This document shows positions 35,976-42,423 of a stretch of DNA of 64,000 nt, piece after piece. The stretch is taken from the NCBI GenBank assembly GCA_041855445.1, contig JBHAEG010000058.1, forward strand, positions 62,001 through 126,000, read 5' to 3'. The notes under the pieces are model-generated. The model was not told the origin of the DNA. It did not search any database and saw only the letters and a list, made by a program, of their open reading frames with translations. The first letter of the stretch is position 1. Every line of letters starts with the position of its first letter. The translations under genes and the position numbers were made by a program. This stretch comes from Faucicola sp041855445 (GTDB taxonomy: Bacteria > Pseudomonadota > Gammaproteobacteria > Pseudomonadales > Moraxellaceae).

Positions 35976-36298
35976 TCAGCTTGCTCTATACTAGTTGTTT
36001 TATTTAATCGATTAAACGTTTGTAATGCATTATCTACAACATTATCAGGTAATTTACAGATTTTATCAATATCATCTTTAGTAAATAATAAATTACCTTT
36101 TTCATCACACATTATTAAACTAAAAGCAGTCGCATTAATTTTACCTGTTTCTGCTTTCATGATTGCATTTGTATAATATTCACTCTCAGAAACAGTAAAA
36201 CGTTTAATATGTGCTTTTTCACCAGTAATGGTACAAGTATATTCTTTGGGTGCTAATGTAATATTAGAAAGATTTAAAATAGATGATTTAAAAGACAT
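35966..36298 (-). CDS. Tail assembly chaperone, short form (gpG-like)
   Basis: The protein is 110 aa, following the tail tube gene and preceding the tape measure gene, the fixed place of the chaperone. The C-terminal residues AEKN lie on the slippery site, and a fraction of ribosomes should make the fused form. AAGGAG precedes the ATG. Several hydrophobic and acidic stretches (IMCDEKGNLLFTKDDIDKI) are chaperone-like, but sequence identity to lambda gpG is not visible. Confidence 0.8.
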   Translation of the reverse strand: MSFKSSILNLSNITLAPKEYTCTITGEKAHIKRFTVSESEYYTNAIMKAETGKINATAFSLIMCDEKGNLLFTKDDIDKICKLPDNVVDNALQTFNRLNKTTSIEQAEKN

Positions 36299-36330
36299 CA
36301 GATACTCCTTAACAATAATTAAAAATGAAA

Positions 36331-36759
36331 TTAAGTAATTAGTTTTTTTGTTGCTTTGCTTGTGATTAATAAAACTGCTTCCATACGCAATTTTTTACCT
36401 TTTTCAGGTTTTTCTACCAGTTTTTTGAGCATTCCTTCAAACTCATAACCTTTAACCTTAGGGTCATCAAACTTTAATTGCCACTTAGCTTTGCCATTTG
36501 TATCAAATAAAGTTTGTAGCGATATATGAACGAGGTCAGACGGGTCAAGTACATACTCAAAATTTAATTCCCCTGTTTTAGTAAAATTAACAGGGACAAT
36601 AATTTCACTTGTATCATCAGTGGCCGTGATTTCATCGGTTTCTTTTTCGTTATTTGGAGGGTCTGCTTTTTGTAAATGCTCAATTTTTTTATAATTTTGC
36701 CCATTATCAATTGATACTTTTAATTGATATTGGCTTTCTGCTGTAGTAGCTACTGCCAT
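36331..36759 (-). CDS. Major tail tube protein
   Basis: This 142-aa protein forms the tail tube. It has the pattern of siphophage tube proteins: QYQLKVSIDNGQNYKKIEHLQ, EITATDDTSEIIVPVNFTKTGELNFEYVLD, then KWQLKFDDPKVKGYEFEGMLKKL. The position between tail completion and chaperone genes supports the call. Confidence 0.82.
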   Translation of the reverse strand: MAVATTAESQYQLKVSIDNGQNYKKIEHLQKADPPNNEKETDEITATDDTSEIIVPVNFTKTGELNFEYVLDPSDLVHISLQTLFDTNGKAKWQLKFDDPKVKGYEFEGMLKKLVEKPEKGKKLRMEAVLLITSKATKKLIT

Positions 36760-36762
36760 AAT

Positions 36763-37128
36763 TTACTCCGTTGTTGTGAAAAACTTATAATCCAGAGATT
36801 GTCTTGCAAGCTTTGTATCTGGGTCAGGTAATCGTCGCCTACCTAAGTAGGTGGCATTTGGCAATTGTTTATTTATTGTCCAAAGTACACGCTTAACTAA
36901 TTGATGACATTTATCAATATTTTGATGATAAACATCTATTTGTATTCGACTATATTCATGACCTAAAAACCCATCAAGTGTAATCTCAGGGTCTGTGCTA
37001 ATTTCTGTAAAAATAATATATGGTATTGGTTGATTACCTCCATTTTCTCGTTCGGAAATATGCTCAGGATATGCTTCACCATTAACTAAAGGAGCTAAGA
37101 TTGGATAAATTTGTTGATAAGCATCCAT
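36763..37128 (-). CDS. Tail completion/terminator protein (DUF3168-like)
   Basis: This 121-aa protein should cap the tail and join it to the head. Features include YPILAPLVNGEAYPEHI, PIPYIIFTEIS and LGHEYSRIQIDVYHQN. It lies after the gp10-like gene and before the tail tube gene. Confidence 0.75.
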   Translation of the reverse strand: MDAYQQIYPILAPLVNGEAYPEHISERENGGNQPIPYIIFTEISTDPEITLDGFLGHEYSRIQIDVYHQNIDKCHQLVKRVLWTINKQLPNATYLGRRRLPDPDTKLARQSLDYKFFTTTE

Positions 37129-37623
37129 TTATTCATTTTCCATTGCTTCTAATGCTTGTTGTTTTGCAATATTTTGAGCAAGTTTTCGTTTAAATCTTTC
37201 TATTGCTAACATCTTTTTTCTATCAAATGCCGGGCGTAAAAAAGGAACAGCGGACATTTTTGCTGTACCAAATTCCACAAAATACCAGTATCTAGGAAAA
37301 ATCTTTTGTTTTGTACCTTTACCAATATAAATAGCAATCCCCGCCTGCGAGTTTATTTTTGCTAACTCTGATTTTTTTAAACGACGACGACGGATTGATG
37401 ACTTTAATAAGCCAGGTTGAATAAACACTCTATTTCCACTGATTGTCATTTCATGAGGTTCTGGAGCAACACTCGCAAGAGTTTTTGCTTCTTTAATAAT
37501 AGGTGTTGCACCAACAGATAATGCACTATTAATTAGCTTCTTTGCAACTTTATCTGAGAAATCTGATAATGCTTCATCTAGTTCCTCTAGCCCTTGTATT
37601 TCAACATCTACTGAAATACTCAT
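37129..37623 (-). CDS. HK97 gp10-like tail component
   Basis: This 164-aa protein has the gp10 pattern ELDEALSDFSDKVAKKLINSALSVGATPIIKEAK and the conserved RYWYFVEFGTAKMSAVPFLRPAFD. Its start overlaps the adaptor stop (ATGAG). The gene is visibly more AT-rich than the adaptor before it. Confidence 0.85.
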   Translation of the reverse strand: MSISVDVEIQGLEELDEALSDFSDKVAKKLINSALSVGATPIIKEAKTLASVAPEPHEMTISGNRVFIQPGLLKSSIRRRRLKKSELAKINSQAGIAIYIGKGTKQKIFPRYWYFVEFGTAKMSAVPFLRPAFDRKKMLAIERFKRKLAQNIAKQQALEAMENE

Positions 37624-37943
37624 AAGATACTCTCAAGCATTAAAGTTAAATATTCACGTCCACTACCATTGTCGGGCAACAGCTTGCCTGTGATGGCATA
37701 AGTGTTGCCATCATGTTTAACACGCATGGCAGAATGAATGTCTTTGCGGTAGCGTATCACACAGCGAGCGGTAATTTGGCTACCACTTGCCCCTGCAAAC
37801 AATACATCTTTCACGGATAATGGGGTAAAATTTGCCCACACTTGCCCAATCTCTTGCCAATCCTCCATGCGTTCGCCCGCAGGGTTGATGGTGGTTTGTT
37901 TGGCAAGTAGGGTGATGTGATGTCTTAAAGTGCCTGCCTGCAT
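37620..37943 (-). CDS. Head closure (head-tail joining) protein
   Basis: This 107-aa protein belongs to the SPP1 gp16 / phage head-tail joining family. It contains AGTLRHHITLLAKQTT, WQEIGQVWANFTPLS and RYRKDIHSAMRVKHDGNTYAITG. It abuts the connector gene upstream. Confidence 0.83.
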   Translation of the reverse strand: MQAGTLRHHITLLAKQTTINPAGERMEDWQEIGQVWANFTPLSVKDVLFAGASGSQITARCVIRYRKDIHSAMRVKHDGNTYAITGKLLPDNGSGREYLTLMLESIL

Positions 37944-38255
37944 TTACACCCCCATAATCCGATAAGGTTGCAACAAATGATGTACAGACAAGGGCAACTC
38001 TGCCATCTGCACACCTGCCATCTCACGATTGGCATACCAATGAGCCACTATCATAAGGCATGCTTGATTGATACTTAGCGAAATAACCACACCATTTGCC
38101 ATGTCATCAGGCACGCTGTCTGTGTGCAATGTCCGCCCTGTAAAATTCGCCACATAGTCATAAGCAGATAAAATATAGCCATTTAACAGCTCGTTTTCAT
38201 CATCATGCTCAATTCGGCATTGATATTTGACTTGTTCAAGGGTGATTTTGTCCAT
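37944..38255 (-). CDS. Head-tail connector (gp6-like)
   Basis: This protein has the phage connector pattern MDKITLEQVKYQCRIEHDDENELLNGYILSAYDYVANFTGRTL and ISLSINQACLMIVAHWYANRE. ATG 38255 was chosen because AAGG lies about 9 nt upstream; the longer frame (to 38384) only reads the overlapping gene. It overlaps the upstream 86-aa gene by 20 bp. Confidence 0.82.
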   Translation of the reverse strand: MDKITLEQVKYQCRIEHDDENELLNGYILSAYDYVANFTGRTLHTDSVPDDMANGVVISLSINQACLMIVAHWYANREMAGVQMAELPLSVHHLLQPYRIMGV

Positions 38256-38496
38256 TATCATCAGCCTTATTTTGTGGGGCGGTGTCGGCTTTATTTTTGG
38301 GAGCAGGCTTAGACTTGGCTTTGGGGTCAGTAGGCGAGCTGCTTGGCTCGTTTTCGCTGTGTTCGCCATCATTAAATGGGGCAATCAAGCCTATTTTGAT
38401 GAGTTCTCCAGCGTCTTGTTCACTCGCCACTTCTCGGATTTCACCTGCCCAGTACTGCTTATCACCAAAGTGTTGCGTAATTACTTTGTATTTCAT
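38236..38496 (-). CDS. Small head-region protein (86 aa)
   Basis: The ordered N-terminal half (MKYKVITQHFGDKQYWAGEIREV) resembles short beta-rich proteins found next to capsid genes. The second half is a low-complexity Pro/Lys/Asp tail (PKAKSKPAPKNKADTAPQNK). The function is unknown; it may stabilise the head or connector. Confidence 0.55.
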   Translation of the reverse strand: MKYKVITQHFGDKQYWAGEIREVASEQDAGELIKIGLIAPFNDGEHSENEPSSSPTDPKAKSKPAPKNKADTAPQNKADDNGQNHP

Positions 38497-38498
38497 AA

Positions 38499-38527
38499 TT
38501 TACCTTATTACATATTTTTGATATAAT
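38499..38527 (+). promoter_or_regulatory. Promoter for the mini-CRISPR unit
   Basis: TTTACC (38499-38504), exactly 17 bp, then TATAAT (38522-38527) on the plus strand, against the late operon. The predicted start falls at the edge of repeat 1. Confidence 0.55.
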
Positions 38528-38529
38528 TG

Positions 38530-38677
38530 TCCACCTAACGCATAGATGACTTAGAAATATTTCTCTTTTAGAAAGCAGTTTGGTGGAGGCTTACACATCG
38601 CATAGATGGCTTAGAAAATAAATAAACGCTTCTGGGCGATACACCGTCAATCCCACACCGCATAGGTGGTTTAAAAT
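38530..38677 (+). CRISPR. Type I-F-like mini-CRISPR array, three repeats and two spacers
   Basis: Repeats at 38530-38557, 38590-38617 and 38650-38677 share CGCATAGRTGRYTTARAAA at an exact 60-bp period, that is 28-bp repeats and 32-bp spacers, the type I-F geometry. They resemble the I-F repeat with its GCATA loop, short stem and CTTAGAAA 3' handle. The stems of repeats 2 and 3 covary (CATC/GATG and CACC/GGTG). Repeat 1 has a poor stem but an intact handle, and repeat 3 an intact stem but a decayed handle. No cas gene is in the window. The similarity between repeats is imperfect, so function needs host Cas proteins able to accept them. Confidence 0.78.
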
Positions 38678-38711
38678 CCCCAAAATGTCAAATTTTGGGG
38701 ATTTATTTTTT
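38674..38711 (+). terminator. Terminator of the mini-CRISPR unit (also behind the capsid gene)
   Basis: A perfect 13-bp stem AAATCCCCAAAAT / ATTTTGGGGATTT with a 5-nt loop is followed by A and six T on the plus strand. On the minus strand it directly follows the capsid stop and could also end that message. Confidence 0.75.
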
Positions 38712-39891
38712 AACCTTTCTCAGCAAGCGTGCCATAGATGAAAGCCTCTGGACGATAAACCGCCAACGCCAAACGCTCTTCGGCTAGGATTGTGATAAGA
38801 TTGCGAGTGAAGTCGTCATTTTCAAAACCTGTCATCACACTAGATTGCTGACGGTCAAAAATTTGGGCAGCCAAATTAAATGCCCCTGTTAAAAACTTAC
38901 CCACGCCCATTGACTGCGTTTCTACCACAGGCAACCGCCATAAAGTTGGGTTTGTACCTTCTTGGGGTTTGCCAATGATATAACTGCCGTTATCATCTTT
39001 GGTAAGCTCAATTTTCGCCCAATCGATTGGGTTTAAGACATGACCACTAGCAGGGTATTCAGCAAGCACCGCTTGCAGTTGGGCGAGTCGCAGCTGGTCG
39101 ATAATTGAATATTTTGCCAAACTTGCCAAATCAGAAAAGGCGGTGGCTTGAGGAATGATGCCTTTTAAGTTGCCACTTGTACCGTCCCCATTGAGAATTT
39201 GCAACTCTTCATTAAGTTTTAAACCATACAACAAGCGTCCATCAATTTGGCTTGCCAGTTGAGGGGCATCGTCTAAGATTTGACGGCTTGCCTTAAAGAA
39301 GTGAGCAATGGTTGCCACATTAACGGTAACATCATCGTGTTTGATTTCGGATTGGGCTTTTTTCTCGCCTTCGCCAGCTTGAGCTTTGGCGTTGTTGGTA
39401 AAACCTGTTTCACAAACATAAGTAATGGCATTACTTTCGGTTATGCCGTCCATCAACAAATCACGAATGGTTAAACGACGATTGGGCGGGGTAATGACAC
39501 CGTTCACACGGTGAGGATTAACTAACGCTCCTGCCGAACCATCCGCATCGGTAGTGGCAGATGTAATATTGGCTTTAAGTTCAATTTTGGCATTTCTTAC
39601 GCCCCGTGGGTCAGCCTGCAACTGTTTAAACTGCTCGCTTTCGGCAAATTCTTGCCCCACGCTTTGATGTACCAATTCGCCAGACGGACAGCGTGCGTCT
39701 TTTTGTTCCAGTTCATCAAGCCGCAATTTAATTTCATTCATTGATACCAATGCTTCATCAGCTTTTTCAATGGCGGATTGCGACAGCTTTTCGCCATTTG
39801 CCATTTGACCTTTCATCTGCTCGGCGGTTTCTTTAACCTTGTCCACCGCTTCGGCAAATTTTTTTGCCAGTTCAGTTTGTGTGTCACTCAT
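38710..39891 (-). CDS. HK97-family major capsid protein
   Basis: This 393-aa shell protein has an N-terminal coiled-coil scaffold-like region (about 1-70, FAEAVDKVKETAEQMKGQM) removed by the protease. The HK97 fold follows: GGALVNPHR-like GSAGALVNPHRVNGV, LTIRDLLMDG, LLYGLKLNEELQILNGDG and the conserved end VYRPEAFIYGTLAEKG. AGGAG precedes the ATG. The C-terminal coding sequence corresponds to spacer 2 of the neighbouring CRISPR unit. Confidence 0.95.
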   Translation of the reverse strand: MSDTQTELAKKFAEAVDKVKETAEQMKGQMANGEKLSQSAIEKADEALVSMNEIKLRLDELEQKDARCPSGELVHQSVGQEFAESEQFKQLQADPRGVRNAKIELKANITSATTDADGSAGALVNPHRVNGVITPPNRRLTIRDLLMDGITESNAITYVCETGFTNNAKAQAGEGEKKAQSEIKHDDVTVNVATIAHFFKASRQILDDAPQLASQIDGRLLYGLKLNEELQILNGDGTSGNLKGIIPQATAFSDLASLAKYSIIDQLRLAQLQAVLAEYPASGHVLNPIDWAKIELTKDDNGSYIIGKPQEGTNPTLWRLPVVETQSMGVGKFLTGAFNLAAQIFDRQQSSVMTGFENDDFTRNLITILAEERLALAVYRPEAFIYGTLAEKG

Positions 39892-39908
39892 ATAAGCTCC
39901 TGTATTAA

Positions 39909-40442
39909 TTAAAAATTGATATTATTTAAGATGGTAAGGGCGGTTTTTGCGTCTTTTTCTTGCTTGGCTACCGCCTTGATATTGTTTACTGTGCTATCAG
40001 CATTGGCAGGAAAAGTAACCACTGATATTTCTCGCAAATCTATCTCCAAAAGTTCCAGCACGTCAGCGTCTTTGTCATACGACCATGTTTTTGTATAAAA
40101 ACCAATGGACAGCCCGTCAATCGCCCCTGCTTTTATCAAGGCGTGAGCTTCTTTTGCCTTTGCCACGTCATCAATCAGTAGTTTGCCTTCGCCATACAAG
40201 CCTTTTTCATCTTCATAAAGTTTTGTCCAAACACCGATGACTTCAGAGCGGTCGTGTTGCCATAAAATCGGTGGCATTTTGTTTTTGGCTTGCCAGCTGT
40301 TCAGACTGTTTAAAAACGCCCCTTTTTTGACAACATCGCCGTAGCTGTCTTTGACATCAAAAACGCTACAATAGCCACTAAAAAAGCCGTCATCTTGGAC
40401 GGCTTGGGCTTTCAGCTCTAAAGATTTTGTTTGTAAAGTCAT
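39909..40442 (-). CDS. Prohead maturation protease (HK97 family)
   Basis: This serine protease cleaves capsid scaffold domains. It contains GYCSVFDVKDSYGDVVKKGAF, the catalytic His in PILWQHDRSEVIG and the catalytic Ser in GAIDGLSIGFYT. Its start overlaps the portal stop (ATGA). Confidence 0.92.
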   Translation of the reverse strand: MTLQTKSLELKAQAVQDDGFFSGYCSVFDVKDSYGDVVKKGAFLNSLNSWQAKNKMPPILWQHDRSEVIGVWTKLYEDEKGLYGEGKLLIDDVAKAKEAHALIKAGAIDGLSIGFYTKTWSYDKDADVLELLEIDLREISVVTFPANADSTVNNIKAVAKQEKDAKTALTILNNINF

Positions 40443-41644
40443 TCATTTTTCCCCAAATTTTGTAAATGCGTCAAATTGGTCTGCACCGTCAGCGTGTCGC
40501 CACCATCAAGCGGTGGTAGGTCTTCTAACTCTCTGACTTCGTTTCTTGTCAGCCAGCCATTTTGTAGGGCAGATGTGTAAAATGCCGACCGCCCATTGCT
40601 GTCCGCCCGCAAAAGCCCTTCCACGCTCCATCTGGGCTTATATTGCCCACGCTCGGCAGGGGTCAGAAGTTTTTTGACAATCGCCTGTTCAATCTTTACC
40701 AGCACAGGGCGGAGCGAATACATCAAAAAGCCCAAATTCATATTTTCCAAGCTACTTGCCCAGCTACTTGCCTTGTCAGTGTGATAAATAAGCTGTGGCG
40801 GTACGCCAAAAATTCGGCAAATCTCTTCAATGCCAAAGTAGCGACTTTCCAAAAGCTGTGCGTCCTGCGGGTTCATTCTTAGACTATGCCCACCTGCCAC
40901 GTCCATGCCTGCTTCTAGCACCATGTATTTGCCCGCATTTTCAGGCTTGCCAAATTCGGTCAAGCTCTTTCTTAATCGTTCTCGCTGTTCTTCGGTTAGC
41001 GTACTATTGCCAGTTTTTAAAAACCCGCCTGCTTTGAGTGAGTTTCTAAATTCGTGGGCCGTTGCATTGTTGGCGTCCGTTTGTAGTCCAATCACCGATG
41101 ATTGGTAGCTAATGGGCGACAAACCCACAAGCCCATCAAGCGAAAAGCCCTTAATGTGTAAAATTTCATAAGCAACATAACGGGTGTATTTGCCATTTTC
41201 TTGATAAATATAAGTAATCAAGCCGTCTTTGCCTCGTGATACGGTCATTCGCTCGGGGTTTAAGACATCTAAGGCGATGATGTGTTTTGTCTTTTTGTGG
41301 CGGATAATGAGTGCATAAGCATTGCCCCATAAGTCAAGGCTTGCTATCATGCCCTCCCAAAACTCGCTTGCGGTCATATCGGCATTGGGGCTGTCATGTA
41401 GCAAGTGATACAAGGGGTGCTGGTCGGCCACTTTTTTGTCTTTTCCGTATAAATGTAGGGGTAAAGAGCCGATGACTTGGCTACGCAGTCGCACGCACGC
41501 CCACACTGCTGACAGTTTAAGGGCGGTTTCTGCATTGATGGCATTACCGCTTGCTGATGTTGTGCCGATAAAGGGGTTGGACTGTTGCCCTTTATCTAGG
41601 CGAGACCGCCCAAAAAGTGAGCCAAGCCAACCGAAAAATTTCAT
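40439..41644 (-). CDS. HK97-type portal protein
   Basis: This 401-aa DNA-entry ring protein has typical segments: SAVWACVRLRSQVIGSLPLHLY, HPLYHLLHDSPN, FWEGMIASLDLWGNAYALI, EEICRIFGVPPQLI and MYSLRPVLVKIEQAI. GGAG precedes the ATG. A broken copy of its N-terminus lies at 17725-17906. Confidence 0.95.
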   Translation of the reverse strand: MKFFGWLGSLFGRSRLDKGQQSNPFIGTTSASGNAINAETALKLSAVWACVRLRSQVIGSLPLHLYGKDKKVADQHPLYHLLHDSPNADMTASEFWEGMIASLDLWGNAYALIIRHKKTKHIIALDVLNPERMTVSRGKDGLITYIYQENGKYTRYVAYEILHIKGFSLDGLVGLSPISYQSSVIGLQTDANNATAHEFRNSLKAGGFLKTGNSTLTEEQRERLRKSLTEFGKPENAGKYMVLEAGMDVAGGHSLRMNPQDAQLLESRYFGIEEICRIFGVPPQLIYHTDKASSWASSLENMNLGFLMYSLRPVLVKIEQAIVKKLLTPAERGQYKPRWSVEGLLRADSNGRSAFYTSALQNGWLTRNEVRELEDLPPLDGGDTLTVQTNLTHLQNLGKNE

Positions 41645-41654
41645 AAAATCTCCA

Positions 41655-41680
41655 ACAAAAAAACCGCCAAAAAAGCGGTT
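41655..41680 (-). terminator. Terminator-like hairpin before the portal gene
   Basis: On the minus strand ACCGC-N7-GCGGT is followed by T residues and then the portal SD. A similar hairpin precedes TerL. Confidence 0.45.
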
Positions 41681-41705
41681 AAAATCAAAAAATCACTTGC
41701 AATTA

Positions 41706-41735
41706 TAATGCAATATATTATAATACATTGCATTA
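41706..41735 (+). promoter_or_regulatory. Autoregulatory promoter/operator of the second TA module
   Basis: A perfect inverted repeat TAATGCAAT (41706-41714) / ATTGCATTA (41727-41735) brackets a TATAAT box (41719-41724). This is a typical antitoxin operator. Confidence 0.7.
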
Positions 41736-41752
41736 GTTAAGAGATAAACGCC

Positions 41753-42073
41753 ATGTATACCATCGCTGAAACCGACCAATTTATCCGCCAAGTGTCCGAT
41801 ATCTGGACAGATGATGAACGCCTTGATTTCTTTGAGTATTTGGCACAAAATCCACTCAAAGGCGATGTTATTCCCAACGCAAAGGGCTTGCGTAAAATCC
41901 GTTATTCAGCCAAAGGTCATGGAAAACGGGGCGGGGCAAGGGTAATTTATTACAATATGCTTGATGATGGGTTGATTGTCGCTGTTGCCATTTACCCTAA
42001 AAATGAGCGTGAAAATCTAAGCAAAGCCCAAACGGGCAAACTTGCCAAATCAAAATCTAAAGCCAAAAAATAA
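41753..42073 (+). CDS. RelE/HigB-type toxin
   Basis: This 106-aa protein has the RelE/HigB2 pattern: AETDQFIRQVSDIWTDDERLDFFEYLAQNPLKGDVIPNAKGLRKIRY, GGARVIYYNML and VAVAIYPKNERENL. It probably cleaves mRNA at the ribosome. A Lys-rich tail follows. It is encoded against the late operon, and the antitoxin starts about 10 bp later. Confidence 0.88.
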   Translation: MYTIAETDQFIRQVSDIWTDDERLDFFEYLAQNPLKGDVIPNAKGLRKIRYSAKGHGKRGGARVIYYNMLDDGLIVAVAIYPKNERENLSKAQTGKLAKSKSKAKK

Positions 42074-42083
42074 GGAGTGAATG

Positions 42084-42416
42084 ATGAAAAACCTACCCAA
42101 TTTTGACGTAAGCGAAGTCATGCAAGCCATCATTGCCGATGAACCCGACCTTGCCGACCATCAAGACAGTTTGCAAACTGCTTTAACGCAGTTAAAAAAT
42201 GGCGAATTTGCTCGCACAACTGTTATCAGTCAGCCTGCCCAAATTCGTCAAAAGGCAAATTTATCGCAAAGCCAGTTTGCCCGTGCCATTGGCATTTCAG
42301 TAAACACCCTAAAATCTTGGGAGCAGGGGCAACGCCAACCAAGCGGTTCAGCTCGTGTGCTACTTGATTTGCTTGCCAAACGTCCCGAGCTGATTGGTGA
42401 GCTTGCCACCGCCTAA
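42084..42416 (+). CDS. Helix-turn-helix antitoxin of the RelE/HigB pair
   Basis: This protein of about 110 aa ends in an XRE domain (IRQKANLSQSQFARAIGISVNTLKSWEQGQRQPSG). The acidic N-terminal half should wrap the toxin. GGAG is well spaced for the second of two adjacent ATGs (42084). It ends 7 bp before the convergent TerL stop. Confidence 0.88.
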   Translation: MKNLPNFDVSEVMQAIIADEPDLADHQDSLQTALTQLKNGEFARTTVISQPAQIRQKANLSQSQFARAIGISVNTLKSWEQGQRQPSGSARVLLDLLAKRPELIGELATA

Positions 42417-42423
42417 TTTTGGC

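Noticed and set aside
38502..38710. Gap after the capsid gene as a leftover of a second capsid 3' end
   Set aside because: Only the 32-nt segment and perhaps a few bases of repeat 3 match capsid, while the 60-bp period and I-F-like repeat core are not explained by that; kept as the main alternative.
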